A DNA stretch of 64,000 nt from Cololabis saira (Eukaryota > Chordata > Actinopteri > Beloniformes > Belonidae): positions 1,715,501-1,779,500 of the forward strand of contig NC_084592.1 of the NCBI RefSeq assembly GCF_033807715.1. Reading direction: 5' to 3'. Below, piece after piece: positions 43,848 to 54,534 of the stretch. The position numbers and the translations under genes are program-made. Position 1 is the stretch's first letter; every line of letters starts with the position of its first letter. The notes under the pieces are model-generated. The model was not told the DNA's origin and did no database searches. It worked only from the letters and a program-made list of their open reading frames with translations.

Positions 43848-44528
43848 GTAAAATATTCAACAATTGAGCACTGTTACATGTGAATTTAGAATTATATTAT
43901 TACTATTTTATCGTTCATAATCCATTATCGTCATTACTTCAATATGTAAAACGAAATTAGTGAATGTCGCCAGTTATAATTAATCAAACTCCTCTGCTAT
44001 TGCACTGATTTGCTCTTTGCTTGTTAAGATTACTTAACTCGTATTTTATGAAACATTTAGTTTTTCTTACCAATCACATCAGTGGATTTTAACAACCCAA
44101 ATCTCTGTTAAAGCTCATAATAAAGGGTATACAGAGTCTGCAAACACTGACACTCACCCCCTCTGGTATGCTGACAGTTTGTAAACATTAGTCATTACAG
44201 TCATTACTCTTTCCAGTGCAAACTAAGAAAACACAAAAACTACAATCATTTGTATTGCAATTCATACTGTCAGGTACGTAGCCTTACTTTTTGTGACTCA
44301 CACCAGGACCTTCATTTCTTCTTGACACCAACTAGCCTGCAAGTCTGTAAAATTCAACAATTACCATAATAATACCTGCCTAACTGTTCACCTACACCTG
44401 AAGTGACAAGCAGAACAAGAAATATTACAATAACAATGGATAAGGGTTGATGGTGTGGCTTAGAAGACAGTTGGTTGATGTAAAAAAAATGATAATTTTG
44501 GCCGACTTGTGGTGATTTACAAAATAAT
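43848..44528. other. Intron after the host exon
   Basis: AT-rich, with no recognised repeat or ORF. Confidence 0.4.
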
Positions 44529-45276
44529 TAGGGGTGTCAAATCAGCGCATTAAAGGCATTATCCATGATTTTGGAGAGCTAGCAAGATTTGAAAGTGGCA
44601 CCTCCTCTAAGCCCCGCCCTCTCCTCCCCCTCCCGTCAGCGCTCCGTCCAAAGCCACGCCCCCACAAACTTTGGGGAACGCGCATTTGCAGGAGTCCAGT
44701 TTTCCAGGACATTTTGGACAGCACATTTTCAACAAAACTACCACATGTCTCATTCACCGGAAGCGAGGCCGGTTTTAGGGGGGGCAGGGGTGGGCTGTGC
44801 CCACCCAAACGTGCATCCTGCCCACCGGCATCTCCATCCCGACGAGAGTGGAGAGCGGAGAGCGGGTGGCGGTGCGCTGCAGGCTCTAGAGCCACGGCTA
44901 CGCCGTAGGCTACAGCGTACCCTACGCCGTTGTCAGGCATACGAGGAATGGACACAAATGCAGACACTTAGGGAAAACTGTTCAAAAGATTTATTGAACA
45001 AAATCAAGGCAGGCAAGGATCAGGCAAAAATCCGACGAGGGGCAGGCAAAGGTCAAAGTCCAAAAAAGCTGTCAGCGAAGGCAGAGGTACCGGCAAGGGC
45101 TTAGGCAAAAACGTGGTCTGGGGGCAGAAAAAGATCAAAAGGTCAAAAAGGTCGGGGGTGGTCACGTGATCCGGATCAAGATGGACACTTGAGACTTTTC
45201 TCCACTCCAGGCTTCAGATAAATCCGTAACTTTCTCCAAGTAAACTCACTGTCATCACCCGAATCATATCTGAGAG

Positions 45277-46218
45277 ATGCCTAGAAAGCAGCGCGCCGAG
45301 GACTATTCTATTTTTTCACCGTCGCCTTCCGCAACTAAGATGAAAATCGCCGAACAACCGGCTGCACGTGTACCGGACGAGGCTAAACTAGCTCATGCTA
45401 GCTCTCCGGAGCTGGCACCGACTAACCAAGCAGCTATGGAACAGATTTTAACTGAAATAAAGTCTGTGGCCTCCCGGGTGAACAACATGGATCAATCAGT
45501 CGGCGCTCGCCTGGATACTATTGACGGTGCGCTAAACGAAATAAAAGTATCTGTCACATCGGTGGAGAGCTCGTTGTCGGCTCTTTCTAACCGAGTGATG
45601 GACCTGGAAAAGCGCATGGAAGAGGCTGAGGAGAGGGTCTCCGCTGCGGAGGACTCCCACGGCGCTCACGGCGCCGGCATAGCCGCCTTGGAAAAAACAG
45701 TGGAGCAACTGCAACTTAAAATTGATGACCTAGAGAACCGTGGCCGACGTAAAAACCTGAAGATTATCAACCTTCCAGAGAAAACGGAGGGCAACATCCC
45801 CCTCGCGGACTTCCTCCAGACATCATTACCGACTTTGGTCGGCTTGCCTGCTGACTACCCCGCGCTGGAGATCGAACGCGCCCACCGAGCCCTGGCTCCC
45901 GCCCCGGCTCCCGACAAGCCCCCGAGAAGCGTCCTGGTCCGGTTTCTGCGTTACTCCCAAAGAGAAGCGGTGCTCAGAGCAGCGATGAAGAAACGCGACA
46001 TCCCCCATGGTGGCTCCCAGCTACGGTTCTACCCCGATCTGTCTGCGGGGGTCCTGCGGAGGCGGCGAGAGTTTGACACCGTGGGGAAGGCGCTGGCGCG
46101 TCATAATAAATACCGTGGTTTTGCTTACCCGGCGCGCCTCCGGTGTCTCCACGAAGGGCAAATTCGCCTTTTTGACACCCCCGAAGCTGCGGCTGCATTC
46201 CTGGACACCTTAAAGTGA
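45277..46218 (+). CDS. LINE ORF1 protein (L1-type RNA-binding protein)
   Basis: 313 residues. After a basic N-terminus (MPRKQRAEDYSIF), residues about 50-150 form a heptad-rich coiled coil (ILTEIKSVASRVNNMDQ through LEKTVEQLQLKIDDLENR), expected to trimerise. Residues about 155-245 are the RRM-like domain, opening RRKNLKIINLPEKTEGNIPL and containing IERAHRAL and RSVLVRFLRYSQRE. The C-terminal domain (LRFYPDLSAGVLRRRREF, RGFAYPARLRC) follows. In L1-type elements this protein coats the LINE RNA and acts as a nucleic-acid chaperone. The ATG at 45277 lies in GAGAGATGC, close to the 5' end. The frame is intact. It is followed by ORF2 856 bp downstream. Confidence 0.9.
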   Translation: MPRKQRAEDYSIFSPSPSATKMKIAEQPAARVPDEAKLAHASSPELAPTNQAAMEQILTEIKSVASRVNNMDQSVGARLDTIDGALNEIKVSVTSVESSLSALSNRVMDLEKRMEEAEERVSAAEDSHGAHGAGIAALEKTVEQLQLKIDDLENRGRRKNLKIINLPEKTEGNIPLADFLQTSLPTLVGLPADYPALEIERAHRALAPAPAPDKPPRSVLVRFLRYSQREAVLRAAMKKRDIPHGGSQLRFYPDLSAGVLRRRREFDTVGKALARHNKYRGFAYPARLRCLHEGQIRLFDTPEAAAAFLDTLK

Positions 46219-46307
46219 GGTATTTTTTCTTTTTTCATTTCTTATGTTATCACTTATAACGGAGAAAGACGGACGTTACATCTACACTGAGCCCCCACTG
46301 AGCATTG

Positions 46308-46311
<4 letters not shown>

Positions 46312-46345
<34 letters not shown>

Positions 46346-46499
46346 CTTTTTGTGTGTGCGACCACCACATGGACTCTAAGAGAGTTATCTACACAACGGT
46401 GCTGATTTAATTTGTAATCTGCAGTTCTTCCCCTTGGAAATAAGTGACTTTTAATACAGGGGGTGATATTTTTCTTTTTTTTTTTTTTTTTTTTTTTTT
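46312..46499 (+). repeat. Two long T homopolymers in the LINE inter-ORF spacer
   Basis: 34 T at 46312-46345 and 25 T at 46475-46499, separated by about 130 bp. Lysine-rich minus-strand frames over them are artefacts. Their lengths may reflect recent expansion or assembly uncertainty. Confidence 0.9.
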
Positions 46500-47074
46500 C
46501 TTTTTTTCTTTCCCTCACTTTTTCGCTCTTTAAAACACGGGATACTTAAAAACTGTTAATTTTGCAAAGTATTCAGTCTGATCCCACATTTTGCAGTGCC
46601 TTTTCTTCTACATGATTTTTATTTTTTTACAAGTACAGCACTTAAATTTTGGAGTTAACTTTAATAGCTCATATGTCATTATTTGTGGTCTACGTACACC
46701 TTGCACAAATGCTGTGGTCCAAGTCATAATCTGGAAATTCATTGTTCGGGGGTGTTTCTCAGTGGTGTTCATCATTTAGCCTGGAGTATGGACACTGTTT
46801 CGGGTGTCTTAGTTGTTACTGTGATCTAACTGTTAAATTAGGATTTGGACTATGCTTAGATTGCCCAGTGACTTCTTTTGGGGGTTTTTTTTCCTGTCGT
46901 TTGGGGACAGGATAGGGGAGGGTAAGCGCTGCTGTTCAGATTTTTTGCATTTTATTTTCCTATTGTTAAACGTCTGGAGCCCAGGTTCATTCTTTCATAT
47001 AATTGTTTGCACTTTGATTAATTCCTCTTCATTCAGTACCTGTTACTCAGTTACTTTCGTGTTTTGTGGCTCTC

Positions 47075-50000
47075 ATGTCTGGTTCACTTAAACTTACCAC
47101 TTGGAATGTCCAAGGATTGGGCCATGTAATTAAAAGGAAGAAGATTTTAACATATTTGAAAAAACAAAAATCGGATATAGCATTACTCCAGGAAACAAAG
47201 CTATGTGATACAGAACATCTGAAACTTAAGAGGGACTGGGTAGGCCAGGTTTACTTTTCCTCCCATTCACAGAATAAGAAAGGCACAGCTATTCTTATAA
47301 ATAAGAAACTTCCTTTCATCTTGGAACATGAAGAAAAAGATTCAGAAGGCAGATTTATTTTGATTAGAGGTTCGATTCTTAAACAGCACATAACTATTCT
47401 CAATGTTTATGCCCCAAATACTGATTCACCCCAGTTTATGTCACAAATGATATTGATGTTTAATCATCATTGCAATGGCCTGGGCTTCTTAGCCGGTGAT
47501 TTTAATTGTATAATGAATGCCTCTCTGGATAAATCCTCCTCTGCAAACGTATCTAACCCAAGGTCATCTACCGTCCTTAAAAACTTATGCACCGATACCG
47601 GATTGATAGATATATGGCGACACCTGAATCCTAAAGTGAGGGACTACACGTTTTATTCACATCCCCACAATTCGTATTCTAGACTAGACTATTTTTTTAT
47701 TCCCAAAAACTTTTTACATTCTGTTCAAACCTGTTGTATGGACTCTATTGTTTTATCAGACCATGCTCCGGTACATCTGTACATTAACCCGGTATTTAAT
47801 ATTCCTAGAACCCCCACCTGGAGATTCAACACGTCATCTTTGAATAACGACTCTTTCTGCACCTTTGTCCGGAACAACTTATCACAATTTTGGCTCGAAA
47901 ATGGAAGCTCTCCGGTGTCCTCTGCTACAATTTGGGATGCAGCTAAAGCCACCTTACGTGGACACCTTATTTCTTATTGCTCTCACCAGAAAAAAACCTT
48001 AGAGGAAAACAGAAAAAATCTTGAAAGAGAAGTGACTAGATTGGAGCAAATACATAAACAATCACCAACGCCAGCAAACTTAAAGGCACTAGTGGCTGTT
48101 AAGACTGAACTTAATATGGATCATACTCGTCATGTCCATAAGCTTCTTCTGTACACAAAACAGAAATATTATGAATTTGGTAACAAGTCCAGTCGTCTGC
48201 TTGCCCACCAATTAAAAAATCAAAATAACGATCGTTCAATTAACATGATAAGAACACAGAGTGGGGATGTCACATGTGACCCAGTGACTGTTAATAGCAC
48301 ATTCCGGGATTTCTATAAATCCCTGTATAGCGCGGAGCAGACTGACGCCGTGGCTATCGCTTCTTATTTAAATAATATTTCTTTGCCTACTATTGCAGAG
48401 GAGGATCGCTCCAGTTTAGATGCTCCATTCACGCCGGAGGAGGTCTGGGCTGCAATTCAATCTATGCCAAATGGGAAGTGTCCAGGCCCAGATGGGTTTC
48501 CATTGGAATTTTTTAAGAAGTTCTGGCCAGATATACATCCAATTTTTATGCCGGCCATCAATGGTATTCTGAAAGACGGCATCCCCCCCTCTTGGAGATA
48601 TGCTTCTATTAGTCTTCTTTTGAAAAAAGATAAGAACCCATTGGATTGTTCATCATTTAGGCCTATTAGTCTCCTCAACGTGGACTACAAAATCATTGCA
48701 AAAGTACTGGCTCGGAGATTGGAAACCATCCTTCCGAAAATAATAAACCCAGATCAGGCAGGGTTCGTCAAATCGAGATATGGCACAGATAATGTACGCC
48801 GTGCTCTTAATATTGTTCAGTACTTTAACACTCATAAAAATCCGGCTCTGATAGTCTCCCTTGATGCCGAGAAGGCTTTTGACCGAGTGCAATGGTCTTT
48901 TTTGTTTCCGTTATTGGAAAAATTTGGTCTGGGCTCTAACTTCATTAATATAATTAAGACCTTCTACTCAGACCCAATAGCCACAGTTAACACTAACGGC
49001 CTGCTATCTGATGGCTTCCCAGTGCGCAGGGGCTGCAGACAGGGGTGCCCCCTATCACCTTTATTATTTATATTGTTCATTGAACCTTTGGCTGAGGTCA
49101 TCAGAGTTCATCCTGATATATCTGGAGTTAGGTTAGATGAAGAAAACCACATTATTTCCTTATTTGCTGATGATGTCCTTTTATATCTGAATAAACCTGA
49201 GAAATCAATTCCGGCGGTTTTGAATTCTATAGCCACATTCAGTGCTTTGTCAGGTTATAAGATTAACCTAGGGAAATCGGTTGCTACGCCCTTCAATGTC
49301 CCCCAGGATATGCCGATTCAGTCTCCTTTTCAACTGTCGAGGAGGGGTTTTAAATATTTGGGTATCTTTGTCACCCCTGACTTAAACAGTCTGTTTGAAA
49401 ATAATTATTCGCCTCTAATTCAAAAGGTTAAGAATGATCTGGCAAAATGGGCCTCCCTCCCAACTTCTCTTCTTGGGAGAATCAACACTATAAAAATGAA
49501 TATTCTTCCTCGATTGAACTATTTATTCCAAAATCTCCCGTGCTATTTGACTCCTGCCTTTTTTAAGTCACTAAATTCCCATATCTCTCGCTATATTTGG
49601 AATAACAAACATCCGAGAGTTAAGTTCTCTTTACTTACCAAGCCAAAGGACCTGGGAGGCTTGTCCCTGCCCAATCTACAATTATATTATTGGTCAGCAC
49701 AACTTAAAACATTGTCAAATTGGTTTATGAACAGGAAAGATTCCCTATGGTTGGGTCTTGAATCCCTTTTTTGTTATCCCAGAAGGCTGAACTCTCTTCC
49801 TTTTATTAATACTATAGATCAGTTACATCATCTCAAGGATAACATAATTATTTATAACACACTGTTGGCTTGGCGCGATGTGAAGAAATACCTAAATATT
49901 CCCCCTGCCATCTCTTTCTGTTCCCCCCTGGCTCTGAATCCAGATTTACCAGCACAGATACGAAGTATTGGTTTGATGGAGTGGACATTTAAGGGCCTGT

Positions 50001-50836
50001 CCAGCTTTACAGACTTGTTGGTCTCTGACTCAGTTAAGTCATTTGAGCAAATCAGGGCTGATTTTAATATTCCCCACAAAGATTTTTATAAGTATCTCCA
50101 AATCCGTCACTTTATAGGTTCTCTCCTGAAGTCAGGCGGGATTCGCATGGGACTGTCAGAACTGGAAAACACTATAGTTCTGTCAAAATCTCCTAAAGGA
50201 CTGATTTCCAAGATTTATACTTCTCTGGTTTACTCTGACTCTTCAGCTTATAACTCTTTGAAGCTGTTGTGGGAGCGTGATCTGGAGGTGACGTTTAATC
50301 CTGGAGACTGGGACAAGATCTGCAGCGGGACTTTTCCTAAATGTACCTCAATCTCTATATATGAACAGAACTTTAAATTTTTCCACAGGACTTATTACAC
50401 TCCTGTTCGCCTCCAGAAAATGTTCCCTGACACTTCCAACCTCTGTTATAAATGTAAGATACACAAAGGTACATTTATCCATTTGTTTTGGTCATGTGAC
50501 CACATCCAGATTTTCTGGAAGGGGGTTCACTCTGTAATCCAGGAGGTCATTGGTAAACAGCTCTCGCTGACTCCTTCTTTCTTTTTACTCAACCATGTTG
50601 CTCCAGACAATTTTTTGGACACGGACACCAAATCTCTGCTGGTAATTCTTTTGTTCCTGGCTAAAAAATGTATCTTGCTGCGGTGGTCCACTCCCCAGGT
50701 CCCCACAGTCGACATGTGGATATCACAGATTTCTGCTCTTATTCCTCTCGAGAAGTTGACCCATGACCTTCATCGCAAATCGGATACGTTTTGGAGGATC
50801 TGGGAACCATTGCACTCCTTCTTACAGAAGCCTTAA
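47075..50836 (+). CDS. LINE ORF2: endonuclease and reverse transcriptase
   Basis: Counted from the ATG at 47075 (a GTG nine bases upstream is in frame but unlikely as a start), 1253 residues without a stop. The apurinic-type endonuclease spans residues 1-235: TWNVQGLG, LLQETKL, NVYAPNTD, AGDFNCIMN near 140 and SDHAPVHLY near 229 (catalytic Asp-His). The reverse transcriptase starts near 460 (GKCPGPDGFPLEFFKKFW). It contains RPISLLNVDYKIIAKVL, DQAGFVKSR, LDAEKAFDRVQW near 596, RQGCPLSPLLFILF and the catalytic LFADDVLLYL near 697. A C-terminal Cys-x2-Cys-x8-His-x4-Cys knuckle (CYKCKIHKG, near 1124) is typical of L1/Tx1 ORF2. It nicks target DNA and primes reverse transcription of its own RNA. 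Confidence 0.93.
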   Translation: MSGSLKLTTWNVQGLGHVIKRKKILTYLKKQKSDIALLQETKLCDTEHLKLKRDWVGQVYFSSHSQNKKGTAILINKKLPFILEHEEKDSEGRFILIRGSILKQHITILNVYAPNTDSPQFMSQMILMFNHHCNGLGFLAGDFNCIMNASLDKSSSANVSNPRSSTVLKNLCTDTGLIDIWRHLNPKVRDYTFYSHPHNSYSRLDYFFIPKNFLHSVQTCCMDSIVLSDHAPVHLYINPVFNIPRTPTWRFNTSSLNNDSFCTFVRNNLSQFWLENGSSPVSSATIWDAAKATLRGHLISYCSHQKKTLEENRKNLEREVTRLEQIHKQSPTPANLKALVAVKTELNMDHTRHVHKLLLYTKQKYYEFGNKSSRLLAHQLKNQNNDRSINMIRTQSGDVTCDPVTVNSTFRDFYKSLYSAEQTDAVAIASYLNNISLPTIAEEDRSSLDAPFTPEEVWAAIQSMPNGKCPGPDGFPLEFFKKFWPDIHPIFMPAINGILKDGIPPSWRYASISLLLKKDKNPLDCSSFRPISLLNVDYKIIAKVLARRLETILPKIINPDQAGFVKSRYGTDNVRRALNIVQYFNTHKNPALIVSLDAEKAFDRVQWSFLFPLLEKFGLGSNFINIIKTFYSDPIATVNTNGLLSDGFPVRRGCRQGCPLSPLLFILFIEPLAEVIRVHPDISGVRLDEENHIISLFADDVLLYLNKPEKSIPAVLNSIATFSALSGYKINLGKSVATPFNVPQDMPIQSPFQLSRRGFKYLGIFVTPDLNSLFENNYSPLIQKVKNDLAKWASLPTSLLGRINTIKMNILPRLNYLFQNLPCYLTPAFFKSLNSHISRYIWNNKHPRVKFSLLTKPKDLGGLSLPNLQLYYWSAQLKTLSNWFMNRKDSLWLGLESLFCYPRRLNSLPFINTIDQLHHLKDNIIIYNTLLAWRDVKKYLNIPPAISFCSPLALNPDLPAQIRSIGLMEWTFKGLSSFTDLLVSDSVKSFEQIRADFNIPHKDFYKYLQIRHFIGSLLKSGGIRMGLSELENTIVLSKSPKGLISKIYTSLVYSDSSAYNSLKLLWERDLEVTFNPGDWDKICSGTFPKCTSISIYEQNFKFFHRTYYTPVRLQKMFPDTSNLCYKCKIHKGTFIHLFWSCDHIQIFWKGVHSVIQEVIGKQLSLTPSFFLLNHVAPDNFLDTDTKSLLVILLFLAKKCILLRWSTPQVPTVDMWISQISALIPLEKLTHDLHRKSDTFWRIWEPLHSFLQKP

Positions 50837-51316
50837 CTCAGCTTCTGCCCCTGAAGGATGAGGACTGCCTATTCTTTCTTTCACTTATCCCATGTATGTG
50901 CTCTTCATTTACCTGTCTCTTAATTTTCCTATTTTACTTATTCATTTTATGCATATGTGCTGCGCAGCGCTTTCTGTTGATTTGGGGTGGGTTTTTTTTT
51001 TTTTTTTTCTTTTAATTTTATTTTTATGTTTTGTTGTATTTCATTTTGCTCTGTTCTAATGTTTGTACCTATAAATTTGAAAAACCAATAAAAAGAGTAT
51101 TAAAAAAAAAAAAAAAGGTCAAAAAGGTCAAAAACTTGAAAAACTCACTTGGCTTGGAAGACGGCTGAAGGCTTGGAGAACACAAGACAATCTGGCATGG
51201 ATTGAAGAGGGACTGAGGCTTAAATGCTGTGGGCATGATTGCACCAGAGTGATTGCAGGTGTTGCCAGGTAGGTGGGGAGGAGCCAGACACACCCACTCA
51301 ACCTCAGACCGTGACA

Positions 51317-54300
51317 GGACCCCCTCTCCGACGGAAACCCCTGGCGTCCCATCCAAGGCACCAGGATTGTCACGGTGATAGTCCCGAATGAGGGAACGAG
51401 CCAGGATGAACCTGGAAGGGACCCAACACCGCTCATCAGGCCCATAGCCCTCCCAGTCGACAAGGTACTGGAGGCCCCTGCGGCGGACCTTCAACAACTT
51501 CCGGACAGTAAACACCTCACCACCATCAACGACCCTGGGAGGCGGAGGGGGCTTGGAGGGAGGGGACAAAGGGCTGAGAACCACAGGCTTGACTTGGGAG
51601 ACATGAAAGGCAGGGTGAACACGTTGCGTGGGCCGAGGTAGTGAGAGTCGTACGGTAGAAGGATTGATGACCTTAGAAATTGGGAAGGGTCCAACAAACC
51701 TGGGTACCAGCTTCCGGGACAGGACCCTCAGAGGCAGATTCCTGGTGGAAAGCAGGACCTTCTGTCCAAGACTGTAGAGGAGGGCTGCTGAGCGACGTTT
51801 TTCAGCCTGCTTCTTAAAGTAGGCCACCGACCTTAGCATACGAGCTCTGGCCTGCACCCAGGTTCGCCGACATCGCCTAATAAACGCCTGGGCTGAGGGA
51901 ACTGCCATCCTCTTCTTGTGCCGGAAACAGTGGAGGCTGGTAACCTAGGCAATACTGAAACGGGGAAAGACCAGTAGCAGTAGCGGGAAGGGAGTTATGT
52001 GCATACTCCACCCAGGGAAGCATCTTACTCCACGATGCTGAGTTGGAGGAGGTCATGCACCGGAGAACCATCTCCAGGTCCTGGTTAGCGCGCTCCGTCT
52101 GGCCATTGGTCTGAGGATGAAAACCAGATGACAGGCTGGCCGTGGCACCGATGAGTCTGCACAATGCTCTCCAGAATTGGGCAGAGAACTGTGGGCCTCT
52201 GTCCGAAACAATATCCTGGGGTAAACCATGAAGCCTGAAAACATGGGTGATCAGCAGTTCTGCCGTCTCCTTGGCTGTGGGTAACTTAGTCAATGGAACA
52301 AAATGAACTGCTTTAGAGAATCTGTCAACAACAGTAAGTATGCATGTGTTACCTTCGGACACCTCAAGACCAGTGACAAAATTGATGGCTATGTGGGACC
52401 AGGGTCGATGTGGAACAGGAAGGGGTCTGAGAAGGCCAGCTGGGGGTTGGTTACTGTGCTTGTTCCGGGCGCATGTATCACAGGCCGCCACAAACTGCTC
52501 CACATCCGTCTTCATAGATGGCCACCAGAAGCGTTGTTTGATGAAGGTCAGAGTCCGCTTCATACCCGGGTGACACACCAACTTAGAATCATGTCCCCAG
52601 GTCAGTACTGCAGGGCAAACAGCTGTGGGGACAAACAAGCAGCCAGTAGGCCCATTACCTGGGTCTGGTTCCTGATGCTGGGCCCTCCGAACCTGAGACT
52701 CGATGTCAAAATTTGCAGCTCCGACTATCAGCTCGGGAGACAAAATGGGCTTAGGAGCCACGGACTCCTTCTCTGGTGAATAAATCCTTGATAAAGCATC
52801 TGGCTTAGTGTTCTTAGAACCTGGGCGATACAAGAGGGTAAAATGGAAACGTGAAAAGAACAGAGACCATCTAGGTTGGCGGGAATTGAGGCGTTTAGCT
52901 GTCCTGATATACTCAAGATTTTTGTGATCCGTCCAAACGAAGAAGGGCAAAACTGCACCCTCGAGGTAGTGCTGCCACTCTTCAAGGGCCAGCCTCACAG
53001 CCAACAGTTCATGGTCCCCTATGATGTAGTTGCGCTCTGTAGGAGATAGGCGATGAGAGTAATAGGCACAGGGGTGCAGTTTGTTGTCCTTGGGGGACCT
53101 CTGGGACAGCACTGCACCGATTCCGGTCTCTGAGGCATCAACTTCCACTACAAACTGCAAAGAGGGATCAGGGACAGTTAAAACAGGTGCAGTTGTGAAA
53201 CAATTCTTGAGTTTGGAAAAAGCATCCTCCGCCTGAGAATTCCAGTGAAAAGGCACCTTGGGGGAGGTCAGAGCTGTGAGTGGGGCAGCAACAGTACTAA
53301 AGTTGCGTACAAACTTGCAGTAAAAATTGGCGAAACCCAAAAAGCCTTGGAGGTCACGCCTCGTGGTCGGGGTGGGCCAATCAGTGACTGCCTTAACCTT
53401 GGAGGGGTCTACATGAACATGGCCTGCACTCACAATGTGTCCCAAAAATGACATTTTGCTCTGGTGGAACTCGCATTTCTCTTCCTTCACAAAGAGGCGA
53501 TTTTCCAGGAGTGGTTGGAGGACCTGCCGGACATGATGTCTGTGTTGTTCGAGGGAGAAAGAGAAAATCAAAATGTCATCTAAATAACAGAAAACAAAAC
53601 GATTGACCATGTCTCTCAGCACATCGTTGACCAAGGCCTGAAAAACAGCAGGGGCATTAGTCAAACCAAAAGGCAAAACAAGATATTCATAATGCCCTGT
53701 GGGAGTGTTGAAGGCTGTCTTCCATTCATCTCCTCCTTTATCCTCACCAGGTGGTAGGCATTACGCAGGTCAAGTTTAGTGAAGACTTTAGCACCTTGCA
53801 ATAATTCAAAGGCTGTAGACATGAGTGGCAATGGGTAACGATTTTTCACAGTGATATCATTTAAACCTCTGAAATCGATGCATGGCCTGGGACTCTGAGA
53901 TGTACTTGTTCATCGCCTCGGTTTCTGTAGGTGAAAGAGAATAGAGGCGCCCCTTGGGGGGCATGGCTCCCTCCAGGAGGTCAATCGAACAGTCATAAGG
54001 CCTGTGAGGAGGAAGGGAGACAGCACGGGACTTAGTAAAAACAGTCTTTAAGTCCAGGTACTCAGGAGGGACCGATGATAAGTCTGGGAACTCCTCAGTC
54101 CTATCTGGCTCCAGGGAGAGAGAGGTGGCAGCAGAGGTTAAGCAGTGACAATGGCAAAATGGACTCCAACTCATAATTGTGTTATCAGCCCAGTTAACAT
54201 GAGGATTGTGAACGGACAGCCAGGGAAAGCCTAGGACAATGGGGACATGAAGGTTATCCATCACGTGAAAAGATATGTGTTCTGTGACATGAGTGATATG

Positions 54301-54534
54301 CGTGAGACTCCGTCCATCAATTGCACGAGTCAATATGGGCTGCTTCAAGGGAAGCACAGGGATCTTTAGAAGCAGCAAAACAGGCAAAAAAGAAGGCTTG
54401 ACAGGGGAATTACCTTGAGCAGTGCCCATCAGAAGCCCTGTTTCTACTGATGGGCGTTTGCTTTTAACGGACACTTGAGGCAGAGATGACCCGTCTGGCC
54501 ACAGCAGAAACAGGCATTCTGGAGGCGGCGGCAC
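51317..54534 (-). pseudogene. Gypsy pol: protease, RT, RNase H, integrase, chromodomain (frameshifted)
   Basis: In order on the minus strand: protease remnant ([20 protein letters not shown]), in which the usual Asp-Ser-Gly active-site segment is missing; RT with [44 protein letters not shown] and YLDDILIFS; RNase H with [16 protein letters not shown] and [10 protein letters not shown]; integrase with [40 protein letters not shown] and [12 protein letters not shown]; chromodomain with [13 protein letters not shown] and [14 protein letters not shown]. Frameshifts lie near 51900, 53670 and 53850. The first integrase catalytic Asp is Asn (INFVTGL; codon at 52381-52383). Against the copy at 38058-38434 the pol stop is also lost by one base. 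Confidence 0.9.

Larger units (their letters stand above)
45154..51112 (+). mobile_element. Full-length L1/Tx1-type LINE with two intact ORFs
   Basis: About 5.96 kb with a 123-bp 5' UTR starting GGGGGTGGTCACGTGATCC, ORF1, an 856-bp spacer, ORF2, a 260-bp 3' UTR and an AATAAA followed by a poly(A) tail. The target duplication AAAAGGTCAAAAAGGTC (17 bp) lies at 45137-45153 and 51113-51129. Removing the element restores the LTR exactly. Both frames are uninterrupted, so it may be competent or very recently so. The spacer holds two long T tracts. Confidence 0.92.
44931..51316 (-). repeat. 3' LTR of the Gypsy, split by the LINE
   Basis: LTR sequence is only 44931-45153 (223 bp) and 51130-51316 (187 bp), total 410, identical in length to the 5' LTR. 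A polypurine tract (GGAGAGGGGGTCC on the minus strand) adjoins it at 51317-51329. Confidence 0.92.

Noticed and set aside
44542..44967. 141-codon minus-strand frame and 124-codon plus-strand frame
   Set aside because: They lie in the non-coding end of a TIR DNA transposon and run into an LTR.
46282..46518. Lysine-rich minus-strand frame
   Set aside because: Antisense of the two T homopolymers in the LINE spacer.
47066..47074. ORF2 start at the GTG upstream of the ATG
   Set aside because: A eukaryotic LINE would use the ATG at 47075; nothing supports GTG initiation.
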